Positions 43,433-52,974 are shown, numbered from the stretch's first letter. The stretch is 57,075 nucleotides of DNA from Methylobacterium sp. W2 (GCF_020662345.1 NZ_VMOA01000037.1:1-57075), one strand, 5' to 3'. Notes: generated by a model from the sequence alone, not told the origin. A program made the numbers and translations.

Positions 43433-45235
43433 GTGACGACCGACAGGACGACACCGCTTCCCGACATCGACGCCTTGTCGCGCAACGCGACGTTGCTGAT
43501 CGAGGAGTTCAGCCGCACCGCCAGCGCCTACATGAAGCCGATCAGCGAGGCCGATCCGCTCGATCCGGAACTGGCCAAGCCCCCGGAAGAAGTCAACGAC
43601 GTCGTCAAGACCCTCGGTACCGTCGTCGAGCGCTGGATGGTCGATCCGCAGAAGACCCTCGAAGCCCAGAAGAAGCTCAGCGAATCGTTCATCACCCTCT
43701 GGGGCTCGACCTGGCATCGGCTCCAGGGCGAGGAAGCGTCGCCGGTGGCTTTGCCCGAGGCGAAGGACAACCGCTTCAAACACGCGGAATGGTCCACCAA
43801 CCCGATCTTCGACTTCATCAAGCAGAGCTACCTCATCACCTCCCGCTGGGCGGAAGAACTCGTCGACGAGGCCGAGGGGATCGACGAGCATACGCGGCAC
43901 AAGGCGCAGTTCTACCTGCGCCAGATCGTGGGCGCGCTCTCGCCCTCCAATTTCGTGATGACCAACCCCGAGCTGATTCGGCACACGCTCCAAGAGAACG
44001 GCGCCAACCTCGTGCGCGGCATGAAGATGCTTGCGGAGGACATCGAGGCCGGGAAGGGCCAGTTGCGGGTCCGCCAGACCGACCCGTCCGGCTTCGAGGT
44101 CGGCGTCAACGTCGCGGTCTCGCCCGGCGAAGTGGTGTTCCGCAACGACCTGATGGAGCTCATTCAGTATTCGCCGACCACCGAGACGGTGCTCAAGCGC
44201 CCGTTCCTGATCGTGCCGCCCTGGATCAACAAGTTCTACATCCTCGATCTCAACCCGTCGAAGAGCCTAATCGGCTGGATGGTGTCCCGGGGCCTGACGG
44301 TGTTCTGCATCTCGTGGGTCAATCCCGACGAGCGGCATGCCGACAAGGATTTCGAGAGCTACATGCGCGAGGGCATCGAGGCGGCCATCGACGCGATCGG
44401 TGTTGCCACCGGTGAGAGAGAGGTCGCCGCGGCCGGATATTGCGTCGGTGGAACTCTGCTGGCGGTGACCTTGGCGATGCAGGCGGCCACGGGCAACAAG
44501 CGCATCAACAGCGCCACCTTCCTGACGACGCAGGTGGATTTCACCCATGCCGGCGACCTCAAGGTCTTCGCCGACGAGGAGCAGATTCGCGGCATCGAGG
44601 CCCGCATGAAGAAGCGCGGCTACCTCGAAGGCTCCGGCATGGCGACCGCCTTCAACATGCTGCGCCCCAACGACCTGATCTGGTCCTACGTGGTCAACAA
44701 CTACGTGAAGGGGCAGACGCCCTCGGCCTTCGACCTGCTCTACTGGAATGCCGACGCCACGCGCATGCCGGCGGCCAACCATTCCTTCTACCTCCGCAAC
44801 TGCTACCTCGATAACACCCTCGCTCAAGGGCGCATGATCCTCGGCAACGTGCGTCTCGACCTGAAAAAGGTGAAGGTGCCGATCTTCAACCTCGCCACCC
44901 GCGAGGATCACATCGCGCCCGCCATCTCGGTGTTCGAAGGGTCGTCGAAATTCGGCGGCAAGGTCGACTACGTGCTGGCCGGATCCGGTCACATCGCCGG
45001 CGTGGTCAACCCGCCCTCCAAGCCGAAATACGGGTTCTGGACCGGTGGGACGGCCAAGGGGCGTCTGGAGGATTGGATCTCCGCGGCCACCGAGCACAAG
45101 GGGTCGTGGTGGCCCTACTGGTTCGATTGGCTCGAGAAGCAGGCCCCCGCCCGCGTGCCCGCGCGGATTCCGGGAGAAGGCGGCCTCGCCTCCCTCGGTC
45201 CGGCGCCCGGAACCTATGTCCGCATGAAGGCGTGA
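43433..45235 (+). CDS. phaC: Class I poly(3-hydroxyalkanoate) synthase
   Basis: A 600-residue PHA synthase, polymerising (R)-3-hydroxyacyl-CoA into storage granules. The lipase-like box is AAGYCVGGTLLA with nucleophile Cys337, and the other triad elements appear in TREDHIAP (Asp) and GSGHIAGVVNPP (His). Trp-rich ends (WWPYWFDWLEKQ) and an N-terminal PhaC_N domain complete the class I form, with no PhaE or PhaR subunit needed. The start is GTG 43433, with GAGGGGAA about 9 bases upstream. The GNAT gene overlaps its stop (TGATG). Confidence 0.97.
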   Translation: MTTDRTTPLPDIDALSRNATLLIEEFSRTASAYMKPISEADPLDPELAKPPEEVNDVVKTLGTVVERWMVDPQKTLEAQKKLSESFITLWGSTWHRLQGEEASPVALPEAKDNRFKHAEWSTNPIFDFIKQSYLITSRWAEELVDEAEGIDEHTRHKAQFYLRQIVGALSPSNFVMTNPELIRHTLQENGANLVRGMKMLAEDIEAGKGQLRVRQTDPSGFEVGVNVAVSPGEVVFRNDLMELIQYSPTTETVLKRPFLIVPPWINKFYILDLNPSKSLIGWMVSRGLTVFCISWVNPDERHADKDFESYMREGIEAAIDAIGVATGEREVAAAGYCVGGTLLAVTLAMQAATGNKRINSATFLTTQVDFTHAGDLKVFADEEQIRGIEARMKKRGYLEGSGMATAFNMLRPNDLIWSYVVNNYVKGQTPSAFDLLYWNADATRMPAANHSFYLRNCYLDNTLAQGRMILGNVRLDLKKVKVPIFNLATREDHIAPAISVFEGSSKFGGKVDYVLAGSGHIAGVVNPPSKPKYGFWTGGTAKGRLEDWISAATEHKGSWWPYWFDWLEKQAPARVPARIPGEGGLASLGPAPGTYVRMKA

Positions 45236-45693
45236 TGGACGTGACCACGTCCCTGTCGGATCAAGGCGCTGGCTGGACGCTGCGGATGGAACCGGATCCC
45301 GATGGCGTCATCCGAGAGGGGATCCTCGCGCCCCTGGTCGCTCACAACGACGGGGCGGCCGGGCCGGGTGATTGGGGGCTTCTGGCCATCACCGTGCGGA
45401 ATGCCAAGGATGAGATCGTCGGAGGCCTATGGGGCCGCACCGGCTATGGTTTTCTGTTCGTCGAATTGCTGGCCGTTGGTAGTGCGCGCGGCAACGGTCT
45501 CGGTCGGCAAGTCATGGCCATGGCCGAAGCAGAAGCCGAGAAGCGTGGCCTGTCCGGCATCTGGCTCGATACCTGGACGTTCCAGGCGCCGGACTTCTAC
45601 CGGGGTCTCGGTTTTGCGGAATGCGGCCGCATCCGGGACTATCCACCGGGACACGACCGCATCTTCTTTGTGAAGCGCCTCACCCCACCCTGA
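45235..45693 (+). CDS. GNAT N-acetyltransferase
   Basis: A 152-residue GNAT-fold acetyltransferase. The acetyl-CoA loop is ARGNGLGRQVMAMAEAEA (R-x-x-G-x-G type), followed by the IWLDTWTFQAPDFYRGLGF motif that ends many GNAT domains. ATG 45235 overlaps the phaC stop as TGATG, so it is translationally coupled to PHA synthase. The substrate is unknown, and a role in PHA metabolism is not shown by sequence. It converges on the FadL-type gene. Confidence 0.88.
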   Translation: MDVTTSLSDQGAGWTLRMEPDPDGVIREGILAPLVAHNDGAAGPGDWGLLAITVRNAKDEIVGGLWGRTGYGFLFVELLAVGSARGNGLGRQVMAMAEAEAEKRGLSGIWLDTWTFQAPDFYRGLGFAECGRIRDYPPGHDRIFFVKRLTPP

Positions 45694-45713
45694 ACGGGCG
45701 GTCCGCCGACGGC

Positions 45714-47036
45714 TCAGAACTTCCGCACCAGCGGCGCGGGAGCGATCGGCGCGGCCGGGGCGCCGAAGACGTAGCGGAAGCCCACCGAGACAATATCCGC
45801 GCTGCCGCTCGTATCGGCGGCGAGGGAGATATTGCGAAAATTGTAGTCGCGGCCCGGCCCGGCCAAAAGCTTCGAATCGCCCACCAGGAAGAGGTGGGAA
45901 TAGGCGATGTTCAAGGTCAGCGTCTCGCTCCAGCGATAGCTGCCGCCGAGCGAGACGTTGAAGCGGTCGCTGTCGGGCAGCCGAACCGAGCGGTTCGAGA
46001 AGTCGATGGGAGATTGCTCGTAGGCGAGGCCGGCCCGGACGGTCAGGACGGGCGACCAATCGTACTCGCCGCCGACGGAATAGGTGTAGCCGTCCTTGTA
46101 GTTCAGGGGCAGCGTGGTCGCGATGCCGCCGGTGGTGCGGCCGACGATGCCGACATCGCCGAGCCTCGACCAGTTGTCCCACTCGAAACCGAGATGGACA
46201 CGGGCGACCGGACTGACGGCCTGGGTCAGGCCGACACTCAGCTTCTCCGGGGTGTTGAGGTTGGCGGTGACCTGCTGGCTCAGGAAGGCCGCCGGTCCCG
46301 GCAAGATGAAGGCGCCTTCGATGTCGTGATGCACGGAGGAGCGATAGCCGACGCCCAACGCCATGCCGGCCCAGGGGGTGATGAGCACGCCCGCCGTGAA
46401 TCCGATGCCCCAGGATTCTCCCTTGAGCGACGCGTTGGGGGCGATGAGCGGGCTGAACGAGAGCGGGAAGGCCTGGCGGAGGGTCAGCCGGAAATACTCG
46501 ATGTTCGGCCCCGCGGCGATCGAGAGCCACTCGTTGACCTTGAAGCCGATAGTCGGGTTGAACGAGAGCGAGAAGATGCGGCTCGACCGTCCATAGACTT
46601 CGCCGGCCCAGTCATCGCGGGGTTTGGTCACGAGGCCGAACGGTGCGCCGGTCCGGAGGCCGATCCAGAGCCGGTCGGTGAGCTGGTAGGAGGTGGCGCC
46701 GGCCGGGATCACGGCACCCTGGCCGATGTCGCCGCTGCCGCCCAGCGGCGCGAATAGCGGGGAGGTGCCGTCCGTGGGGGTGATCTTGGAGGAGAGGTTG
46801 ATGAAGCTGAGATTCTGCTCGCTGACCCAGCCGGGGCTCATGGTGATCGTGGCCGGGTTCCAGAACATCGACGAGACGCCGCCGGAGCCGGACGCGGCGC
46901 CCGCGAAAGCCTGACCTTGCGCGAGGGTGCTCTGTTCGCGGATGCCGAACGCGCCGGCGAAGGCGTCACCCGCCGTCAGGGCCAGGACAGCGGCGGAGAA
47001 TCCCGCCAGAGCCGCGTTGCGAATCGTCATGGCCAT
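45714..47036 (-). CDS. FadL/OmpP1/TodX outer-membrane transporter
   Basis: A 440-residue outer-membrane barrel of the FadL family, which lets long-chain fatty acids or other hydrophobic compounds in. The signal peptide (MAMTIRNAALAGFSAAVLAL) is cut after AFAG; the mature N terminus AFGIREQSTLAQGQAFAG matches the plug segment of the family, followed by MFWNPATITMSPG. It ends in Phe (PLVRKF). ATG 47036 is used, with ATG 47030 possible. It diverges from the FAH-family gene across an AT-rich 390-base gap. Confidence 0.93.
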   Translation of the reverse strand: MAMTIRNAALAGFSAAVLALTAGDAFAGAFGIREQSTLAQGQAFAGAASGSGGVSSMFWNPATITMSPGWVSEQNLSFINLSSKITPTDGTSPLFAPLGGSGDIGQGAVIPAGATSYQLTDRLWIGLRTGAPFGLVTKPRDDWAGEVYGRSSRIFSLSFNPTIGFKVNEWLSIAAGPNIEYFRLTLRQAFPLSFSPLIAPNASLKGESWGIGFTAGVLITPWAGMALGVGYRSSVHHDIEGAFILPGPAAFLSQQVTANLNTPEKLSVGLTQAVSPVARVHLGFEWDNWSRLGDVGIVGRTTGGIATTLPLNYKDGYTYSVGGEYDWSPVLTVRAGLAYEQSPIDFSNRSVRLPDSDRFNVSLGGSYRWSETLTLNIAYSHLFLVGDSKLLAGPGRDYNFRNISLAADTSGSADIVSVGFRYVFGAPAAPIAPAPLVRKF

Positions 47037-47426
47037 GTCCCGTTCCCGACCCTTGCTTGCGATGCTCGGATTTACCGCGGCGTGATCCCCGGCTCGCATC
47101 TTGAGCAGAAGAGTGCCGTTCTTGGTCGGTCTATGCAATCCATGTGTGGTGAAGTCTTAATCGTTTCGTAATCCGGGACATACTTTGGTAATATATCGGA
47201 TCATCTTGTTGGGCTGAGTCGCTGGAAGGCATCGGAGGGAGTGGTTCACATCTAAACTGTCCGATTTACATATGGTATAATCGGCACGAAAATGCGTGTT
47301 CCGCTGCATTCCTCGGGCCATGTATGAATTATGCAACATGCCTCCGTCCGGCCTCGACACCTTGCCAGGGGCGGTGGAGGGACCGATGTCTTCGCCAGCG
47401 AACTGATCGAAACGGAGCGAGAACCG
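47037..47426. other. 390-bp AT-rich divergent control region
   Basis: Between the FadL-type and FAH-family genes, roughly 47140-47340 is visibly AT-richer than anything else in the window. It carries a consensus TATAAT (47276-47281) inside an imperfect palindrome. Short open frames within it have no ribosome sites. It probably holds both promoters. Confidence 0.6.
47261..47284 (+). promoter_or_regulatory. TATAAT -10 box within a palindrome, promoter of the FAH gene
   Basis: CCGATT (47261-47266) and AATCGG (47279-47284) are exact inverted arms around a 12-base centre, and the -10 hexamer TATAAT overlaps the right arm. No good -35 hexamer is found 16-18 bases upstream, so an activator or a different sigma factor may be used. 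The leader to ATG 47427 would be about 138 bases. Confidence 0.4.
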
Positions 47427-48311
47427 ATGAAACTGGTGCGTTACGGAGATGTGGGCGACGAGAAGCCCGGCTTGATCGATGCGAAGGGCGGGTTGCGCGA
47501 TCTGTCGGGCATCCTGCGCGATATTTCCGGCGCGGCCCTCGCCACGACGTCATTGGAGCGCCTGCGCTCCATCGATCCCGAGACGCTGCCGCTCCTGCCC
47601 GCCGAGACGCGGCTCGGGCCGTGCGTCGGCGGCACCCGCAACTTCATCGCGATCGGATTGAACTATTCCGATCACGCGGCGGAGATCGGCGCCGACATCC
47701 CGTCCGAGCCCATCGTCTTCAACAAGGCGCCGTCCTGCATCTCTGGCCCCAACGACCGCGTCATTCTGCCGAAGGGGTCGGCCAAGACGGATTGGGAGGT
47801 GGAACTCGCCATCGTCATCGGCGCGCGCGCATCCTACGTCCATGCCAACGAGGCCCTGTCCTATGTGGCGGGCCTGTGCCTCTGCAACGACGTCTCCGAG
47901 CGCGAGTTTCAGTTGGAGCGCGGCGGGACATGGACCAAGGGCAAGGGCTGCCCGACTTTCGGTCCCCTCGGGCCGTGGCTGGTGACCCTGGACGAGATTC
48001 CCGACCCGTCGGCCCTCGACCTGTGGCTCGACGTGAATGGCGAGCGGATGCAGTCGGGATCGACATCGACGATGATCTTCGACGTCGCGCAGATCGTCGC
48101 TTATCTCTCGCATTTCATGATGCTGGAGCCAGGTGACATCATCACCACGGGCACGCCCCCCGGTGTCGGGATGGCGAAGAAGCCCCCCCGCTTCCTCAAG
48201 AACGGAGACGTGGTGACCCTCGGCATCACCGGGCTCGGCGAGCAGCGGCAGGAGATCGTCGCCTTCGACGACTGGACCGCGAAGGTGGCGGCCGGCGAAC
48301 CGACTCATTGA
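47427..48311 (+). CDS. Fumarylacetoacetate hydrolase family protein
   Basis: A 294-residue FAH-fold enzyme. The N domain begins MKLVRYGDVGDEKPGLID; the catalytic domain has AIGLNYSDHAAEIG, the metal-binding Glu pair in TDWEVELAIVIG, the Asp in LCNDVSERE, KGCPTFGPLGPW and ITTGTPPGVGMAKKPP. Such enzymes are decarboxylases, hydrolases or isomerases of 2-oxo acids in aromatic or sugar-acid breakdown; the substrate cannot be fixed. ATG 47427 follows GGAGCGA. A clean terminator follows the stop. Confidence 0.92.
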   Translation: MKLVRYGDVGDEKPGLIDAKGGLRDLSGILRDISGAALATTSLERLRSIDPETLPLLPAETRLGPCVGGTRNFIAIGLNYSDHAAEIGADIPSEPIVFNKAPSCISGPNDRVILPKGSAKTDWEVELAIVIGARASYVHANEALSYVAGLCLCNDVSEREFQLERGGTWTKGKGCPTFGPLGPWLVTLDEIPDPSALDLWLDVNGERMQSGSTSTMIFDVAQIVAYLSHFMMLEPGDIITTGTPPGVGMAKKPPRFLKNGDVVTLGITGLGEQRQEIVAFDDWTAKVAAGEPTH

Positions 48312-48315
48312 AACG

Positions 48316-48341
48316 CGAGGGGGGATCGAAATCCCCCCTCG
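48316..48341 (+). terminator. Intrinsic terminator after the FAH gene
   Basis: An 11-bp perfect stem (CGAGGGGGGAT, 48316-48326 with 48331-48341) with a CGAA tetraloop is followed by TTCGTCTCCTCT, 5 bases after the stop codon. Confidence 0.75.
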
Positions 48342-48421
48342 TTCGTCTCCTCTGCTAGAGGCAGCTTGGCCGGTAGACTGCGTCGCACGGCTCGGCCCAT
48401 GGCAGTTGGAAGGACCTAACC

Positions 48422-49414
48422 TTGAGCATCGGACTGATCGCCCTCCTCGACGACATCGCGGGACTGGCCAAGGTGGCGGCCGCGTCCCTCGACGACGTCG
48501 CCGGGCAAGCCGCCAAGGCCGGAGCGAAGGCGGCAGGCGTCGTCATCGACGATGCCGCCGTGACGCCGCGCTACGTCGTCGGCTTCGCGGCCGAGCGCGA
48601 ATTGCCGATCGTGGCCAAGATCGCCATCGGTTCGCTGCGCAACAAGATGCTGTTCCTACTGCCGGCGGCCCTGCTGCTGCAGGCCTTCGCCCCCTGGGCC
48701 ATCACTCCGCTGCTGATGCTCGGCGGGGCCTATCTCTGTTACGAGGGCACCGAGAAGGTCTACGAGGCGCTGTTCCCACACAAGGCCCATGCGCACGAGG
48801 CCAAGCTCGATGCCGATGCCGGGGACGGCGCGGCTCTGGAGGCGCGCAAGGTTTCCAGCGCGATCAAGACGGACTTCATCCTGTCGGCCGAGATCATGGC
48901 GATCTCCCTGGCCTCGCTTCCGGAAGGCAGCATCTGGACCAAGGCGATCGTGCTGGCGGTCGTCGCCATCGGCATCACGGTCTTCGTCTACGGCGGCGTT
49001 GCGCTCATCGTGAAGGCGGACGATGCCGGGGTCGCGATGGCGAAGAACACCTCGGCGTCCGTGTTCGGCAGCGCGATCCGCGGTTTCGGCCGTGCTTTGG
49101 TCAAGGGCATGCCGGTCTTCCTGCAGCTTCTCGCCGTGGTCGGCACCGCCGCGATGATCTGGGTCGGCGGCGGTATTCTCGTCCACGGCCTCGAAGGATA
49201 CGGCCTGCCCCAGATCGCCCACGCGATCCACGAAGCCGCGGCCGCCAGCGCGAAGCTGGTTCCGCCGATCGGGGCCATCGTCGAATGGATCGTCACCGCC
49301 ATCGGCTCCGGGCTCGTCGGTCTCGTGGTCGGCGGTGCGCTGATTCCGATCACGAGCTACCTCATCGCGCCCGTCTGGTCGGGCCTGTCGGGCTTGCGCG
49401 GCAAGACGGCGTGA
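48422..49414 (+). CDS. DUF808 (YedI-like) membrane protein
   Basis: A 330-residue integral membrane protein of the DUF808/YedI family. It begins SIGLIALLDDIAGLAKVAAASLDDVAG and AKAAGVVIDDAAVTPRYVVG, family signatures, followed by at least five hydrophobic helices. Function unknown. The start is TTG 48422, decided by GGAAGGA 7 bases upstream and by the conserved N terminus; no ATG is available. bioB follows 91 bases later on the same strand. Confidence 0.9.
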   Translation: MSIGLIALLDDIAGLAKVAAASLDDVAGQAAKAGAKAAGVVIDDAAVTPRYVVGFAAERELPIVAKIAIGSLRNKMLFLLPAALLLQAFAPWAITPLLMLGGAYLCYEGTEKVYEALFPHKAHAHEAKLDADAGDGAALEARKVSSAIKTDFILSAEIMAISLASLPEGSIWTKAIVLAVVAIGITVFVYGGVALIVKADDAGVAMAKNTSASVFGSAIRGFGRALVKGMPVFLQLLAVVGTAAMIWVGGGILVHGLEGYGLPQIAHAIHEAAAASAKLVPPIGAIVEWIVTAIGSGLVGLVVGGALIPITSYLIAPVWSGLSGLRGKTA

Positions 49415-49505
49415 GGGGTCGATCCTGGCCGGCCTGATGGGAAAAGCATCGGGGCATGCGGCCGGCCCGGCTTGATTTTCCGGCGAAGATTCGCCTCATG
49501 GGGCC

Positions 49506-50525
49506 ATGACTGAGACCGTGGCCTCCCTCGCCCCCTTCCCCGCCACCGAAATCCCCGCGATCCGGCACGATTGGACCGTGGCGGAGATCCAAGCGATCCA
49601 CGACCTGCCGCTTCTCGACCTCGTGTTCCGGGCGGCACAGGTTCACCGCGCGCATAACGACCCGGCCGACATCCAGCGCGCCGCCCTGCTGTCGATCAAG
49701 ACCGGCGCCTGTCCCGAGGATTGTGCCTATTGCCCGCAATCGGCGCATCACAAGGGCACCGGCCTGCCGCGTGAGCGCCTGATGCCCGTGGACAAGGTGC
49801 TGAAGGAGGCCGCCGCCGCGAAAGCCGCGGGCGCCCACCGTTTCTGCATGGGCGCCGCTTGGCGCCAGCCCAAGGACGGGCCGGAATTCGACGCGGTCCT
49901 CTCGATGGTGCGCGGCGTCCGCGGGCTCGGGATGGAGGCCTGCGTCACGCTCGGCATGCTTACCCCGTCCCAGGCGGGCCGCCTCGCCGAGGCTGGGCTG
50001 ACCTCCTACAACCACAACCTCGATACCGGCCCGGATTTCTACGGCGACATCATCTCGACGCGGACCTACGAGGATCGCCTCAACACGCTTCAGAACGTGC
50101 GCGATGCCGGGATCGGCGTCTGCTGCGGCGGCATCGTCGGGATGGGCGAGGGGGTGAAGGACCGGGCGGCGATGCTCCAGGTGCTCGCCAACCACGCTCC
50201 CCATCCCGAGAGCGTGCCAATCAACGCATTGGTGGCCGTGGAGGGTACCCCCCTCGAGGACCGGCCTCCCGTGGACCCGCTCGATCTCGTCCGGATGTGC
50301 GCCACCGCCCGCATCGTGATGCCGAAGGCGCGCGTGCGTCTCAGCGCCGGCCGCAAGGGTCTCACCCGCGAAGCGCAGATCCTGTGCTTTATGGCCGGTG
50401 CAAACTCGATCTTCTACGGCGAGCGCCTGCTCACCACGGCCAACAACGAGACCGATGCTGATGCGGAGCTGCTCCGCGACATCGGCATCACCGTGCCGGG
50501 GCTCACCCTGGCGGCCGCCGAATAA
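49506..50525 (+). CDS. bioB: Biotin synthase
   Basis: A 339-residue radical SAM enzyme that inserts sulfur into dethiobiotin. The SAM-cluster motif is TGACPEDCAYCPQSAHH; the sulfur-donor cluster region shows in ACVTLGM, SYNHNLDTGPDFY, GICCGGIVGMGE-like VCCGGIVGMGEG and RLSAGRKGLTREAQ. The product serves PccA, encoded elsewhere in this window, among other carboxylases. No other bio gene is adjacent. ATG 49506. It converges on the histidine kinase gene with 2 bases between stops. Confidence 0.96.
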   Translation: MTETVASLAPFPATEIPAIRHDWTVAEIQAIHDLPLLDLVFRAAQVHRAHNDPADIQRAALLSIKTGACPEDCAYCPQSAHHKGTGLPRERLMPVDKVLKEAAAAKAAGAHRFCMGAAWRQPKDGPEFDAVLSMVRGVRGLGMEACVTLGMLTPSQAGRLAEAGLTSYNHNLDTGPDFYGDIISTRTYEDRLNTLQNVRDAGIGVCCGGIVGMGEGVKDRAAMLQVLANHAPHPESVPINALVAVEGTPLEDRPPVDPLDLVRMCATARIVMPKARVRLSAGRKGLTREAQILCFMAGANSIFYGERLLTTANNETDADAELLRDIGITVPGLTLAAAE

Positions 50526-50527
50526 AT

Positions 50528-52093
50528 TCAGAGCGAGGAGGGCGCACGATCCGGGATCACGATCCGGAAGCGGGCGCCCTCCCCCTCCCCTGTCGGATCG
50601 AGGGTGAGAGAGCCGCCCTGAAGCTGGATCAATTCGGCGGCGATCGGAAGCCCGAGCCCCGTTCCCCCCGCGCGCATCGAGCCCTCGAACGGCGAGAACA
50701 GGTTCGCCCTCGCCCGTTCGGGAAGCCCCGGCCCGTTATCCGCGATCAGGATCGTCACCCCGCCCGCTCCGGGCCGGCCGTGGCGCGTGGCCTCGATCTC
50801 GACCACCGGATCGAGCAAGCGGGCCTTGTCCGAGCCGATGGCCTGAACGGCGTTGCGCACGATGTTGGTGAGCGCCCGCGAGAATTGGTCGGGATCGACC
50901 TCCACTTCGATATCCTCGTCGCAAGCGACACGAATCGTCACCCGTGACGCGCCGTCGAGCCTGGACAGGTCGGATTGCTCGGCCAGGATCGGCCCGAGCT
51001 CGACCTTCCGCCGTTGCGGCACGGCCTCGCTCGCCCGGCCATACGCCAGCGTCTCCTCGCAGAAGCGGATCGCCCGGCCAAGGGTGGCGAGCAGGCGGGG
51101 GGCGATGCGCTCCACCGCTGGGTCGGCCACGGATTCCAGCCGGTCGCCGAGGAGCTGCGCCGTGGTCAGGAGGTTGCGCAGTTCGTGGTTGATCTTGCTC
51201 ACCGACAGGCCGAGTTCGGCGAGGCGGCGCTTCTGGCGCAGCTCGCCGGCCAGCGCCGTCTCCATGCGGGCGAGCGCCACCTCCGCGTGACCGATCTCGT
51301 CGGTCCGGCGCGACGGCGTGATGATGCGGTCGCTGCCCTGGGGATCGTCGGCGAACTCCGTGATGTTGCGAGCCAGGCGCCGGACCGGCCGCACGATGAT
51401 CCGTTGCAGCATCAGGAAGACGAGGCCGGCCACCGCCGCGGCGATCGCCAGCGACGAGAGCAGCAGCCGGTCGGCGAAATCGATCAGCGCCTCGCGCAGG
51501 GGAGCCTCGTCGAGGAGGATCTCCACGAGGTCGAACCCGTCCCGGCCATGGCCGATGACCCGGATCGGGCCGCTGCTCTCGGAGAAGACGGTGCGCCATG
51601 CCCCCCCGATGGAGGCGATCCAGTCATGGGAGCGCAGGTCGACGAGGCCGGCGACCTCCGAGGGGATCGTATCCACGGCGAGGAGGCGGCGTGTTCCGTC
51701 GCCGCGCACCGCAATGGCGCTGGCGCCGACCCCCTTGAGGAGATGCCGCGCGAGGTCCTCCGAGACGTGCTGATCGGGCGAGGCTTCGAGGACGAGGGCG
51801 GCGATCTGGGCGGCGGCGATACGGTCCGACAGCCACATGCGCCGGTAGTTCGCCACGGTCGGCACGTAGATCAGGATCTCGACCAGGGCGACGAAGGCGA
51901 TGGTCACGAGGAACAGCCGGCCCGACAGGCCGAGATGACGGCCGATTCCCGCCCGCGCCTCCGCCTCGACGGGGACAGGTAGTTCCATGCCGGCGCGTGG
52001 CGTCGCGTCCATCACGGGTCCCCGATCATCCCTCATCCCGGGCTTCTTGGCTCGTCCCGGTTTCTCCGGCGCAGTGCCTCCCGCGGCGGTCAT
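50528..52093 (-). CDS. Orphan membrane sensor histidine kinase
   Basis: A 521-residue kinase: transmembrane helix about 58-78, a periplasmic sensor of about 130 residues, a second helix near 210-232 (LLLSSLAIAAAVAGLVFLML), HAMP domain, H-box LGLSVSKINHELRNLLTTAQ, and ATPase motifs NIVRNAVQAIG, ADNGPGLPERA and GGTGLGLPIAAEL. All catalytic elements look intact. GAGAGATCGGA before ATG 52093 supports the long start. It is the last gene of a minus-strand run after mnmA, methyltransferase and TVP38 genes, and no response regulator is adjacent. Confidence 0.92.
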   Translation of the reverse strand: MTAAGGTAPEKPGRAKKPGMRDDRGPVMDATPRAGMELPVPVEAEARAGIGRHLGLSGRLFLVTIAFVALVEILIYVPTVANYRRMWLSDRIAAAQIAALVLEASPDQHVSEDLARHLLKGVGASAIAVRGDGTRRLLAVDTIPSEVAGLVDLRSHDWIASIGGAWRTVFSESSGPIRVIGHGRDGFDLVEILLDEAPLREALIDFADRLLLSSLAIAAAVAGLVFLMLQRIIVRPVRRLARNITEFADDPQGSDRIITPSRRTDEIGHAEVALARMETALAGELRQKRRLAELGLSVSKINHELRNLLTTAQLLGDRLESVADPAVERIAPRLLATLGRAIRFCEETLAYGRASEAVPQRRKVELGPILAEQSDLSRLDGASRVTIRVACDEDIEVEVDPDQFSRALTNIVRNAVQAIGSDKARLLDPVVEIEATRHGRPGAGGVTILIADNGPGLPERARANLFSPFEGSMRAGGTGLGLPIAAELIQLQGGSLTLDPTGEGEGARFRIVIPDRAPSSL

Positions 52094-52122
52094 TCCGATC
52101 TCTCGGCGTTCGATTATACGTC

Positions 52123-52974
52123 TTAATGCGATGACTTTACATCACGGTTACGCTCCGGCCGCGGCGCCGTCGAGTGCTCGACCACAGGGATCTGCGGCGT
52201 GATGCTCCGCTTGCGGGCGAACCGGCGCCTCAGTCCGATGGAGAGCAACGCGAAGGCGGCGAGGCCGCCGAGGCCAGCGAGGGTCTTGACGGTGACGAGA
52301 GACCGCAGGGACAGGGCCTCGTCACAGGCGCCGCCGCCGCTCGCCAGACACGCTGCCTTGGCCGCCTCGTTGGCCGCGACGACATCCTCGATCACCGATC
52401 CGGCTGCCGCATACGCGAAGGCGCCGGGGGCCAGACCGAGAAAGGTGGCCAGCACGAAGGTGCGCAGGGGAACGCCGAAGGCCGCCGGGGCGAGGTTCGT
52501 CATCCAGAACGGAAAGATCGGCAGGAGCCTCAGGACGAGGATGTAGCCGAAGGCATCGTCGCGGAACCCCGCTGCGAGGCGGCCGAGGCGTGGCCCGGCG
52601 CGATTCAGGAGAAGCTCCGACACCGGTCCGCGGCCGATGCAGAAGACGATGGCCGCCCCCGTCGTCGCCGAGACGAGGGCGATCCCCGCGCCGGTGGTGG
52701 CCCCGAACAGGAAGCCCGAGAGGATCGTCAGGACCAGCGAGGCCGGCACGGAGACGATCACGCAGCCGATATAGACCAGGCAGGCGATGCCCATGGCGCG
52801 CACGCGATCCTCGGCCACCGCCTCGATCAGCCATGCGCGATAGGCGAGCAGTCGGTCGAGGCTGAGAAGATGCGAGGCGCCGGAGATGAGGATTCCGAGC
52901 GAGATGGCTACCAGGGCGAGGATGGGCAGCCATCGCAGTGTACGACGCAGGGAGCCATTCGACGGGCGTGTCAT
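52123..52974 (-). CDS. TVP38/TMEM64 (DedA-like SNARE-associated) membrane protein
   Basis: A 283-residue multi-pass protein of the TVP38/TMEM64 family. The central VTT motif region is clear: SVPASLVLTILSGFLFGATTG, ATTGAAIVFCIGR, LRLLPIFPFWMTNLAPAAFG and FLGLAPGAFAYAAAGS. Relatives in the DedA/TMEM41B superfamily act as lipid scramblases or undecaprenyl-phosphate translocases; that role is inference here. A Cys-containing loop (KAACLASGGGACDE) precedes the last helix. It sits 29 bases before the histidine kinase and 37 bases after the methyltransferase. Confidence 0.9.
   Translation of the reverse strand: MTRPSNGSLRRTLRWLPILALVAISLGILISGASHLLSLDRLLAYRAWLIEAVAEDRVRAMGIACLVYIGCVIVSVPASLVLTILSGFLFGATTGAGIALVSATTGAAIVFCIGRGPVSELLLNRAGPRLGRLAAGFRDDAFGYILVLRLLPIFPFWMTNLAPAAFGVPLRTFVLATFLGLAPGAFAYAAAGSVIEDVVAANEAAKAACLASGGGACDEALSLRSLVTVKTLAGLGGLAAFALLSIGLRRRFARKRSITPQIPVVEHSTAPRPERNRDVKSSH

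Noticed and set aside
47157..47360. 67-codon minus-strand frame in the AT-rich gap
   Set aside because: No ribosome site, no recognisable product, and it overlaps the likely promoters of both flanking genes.
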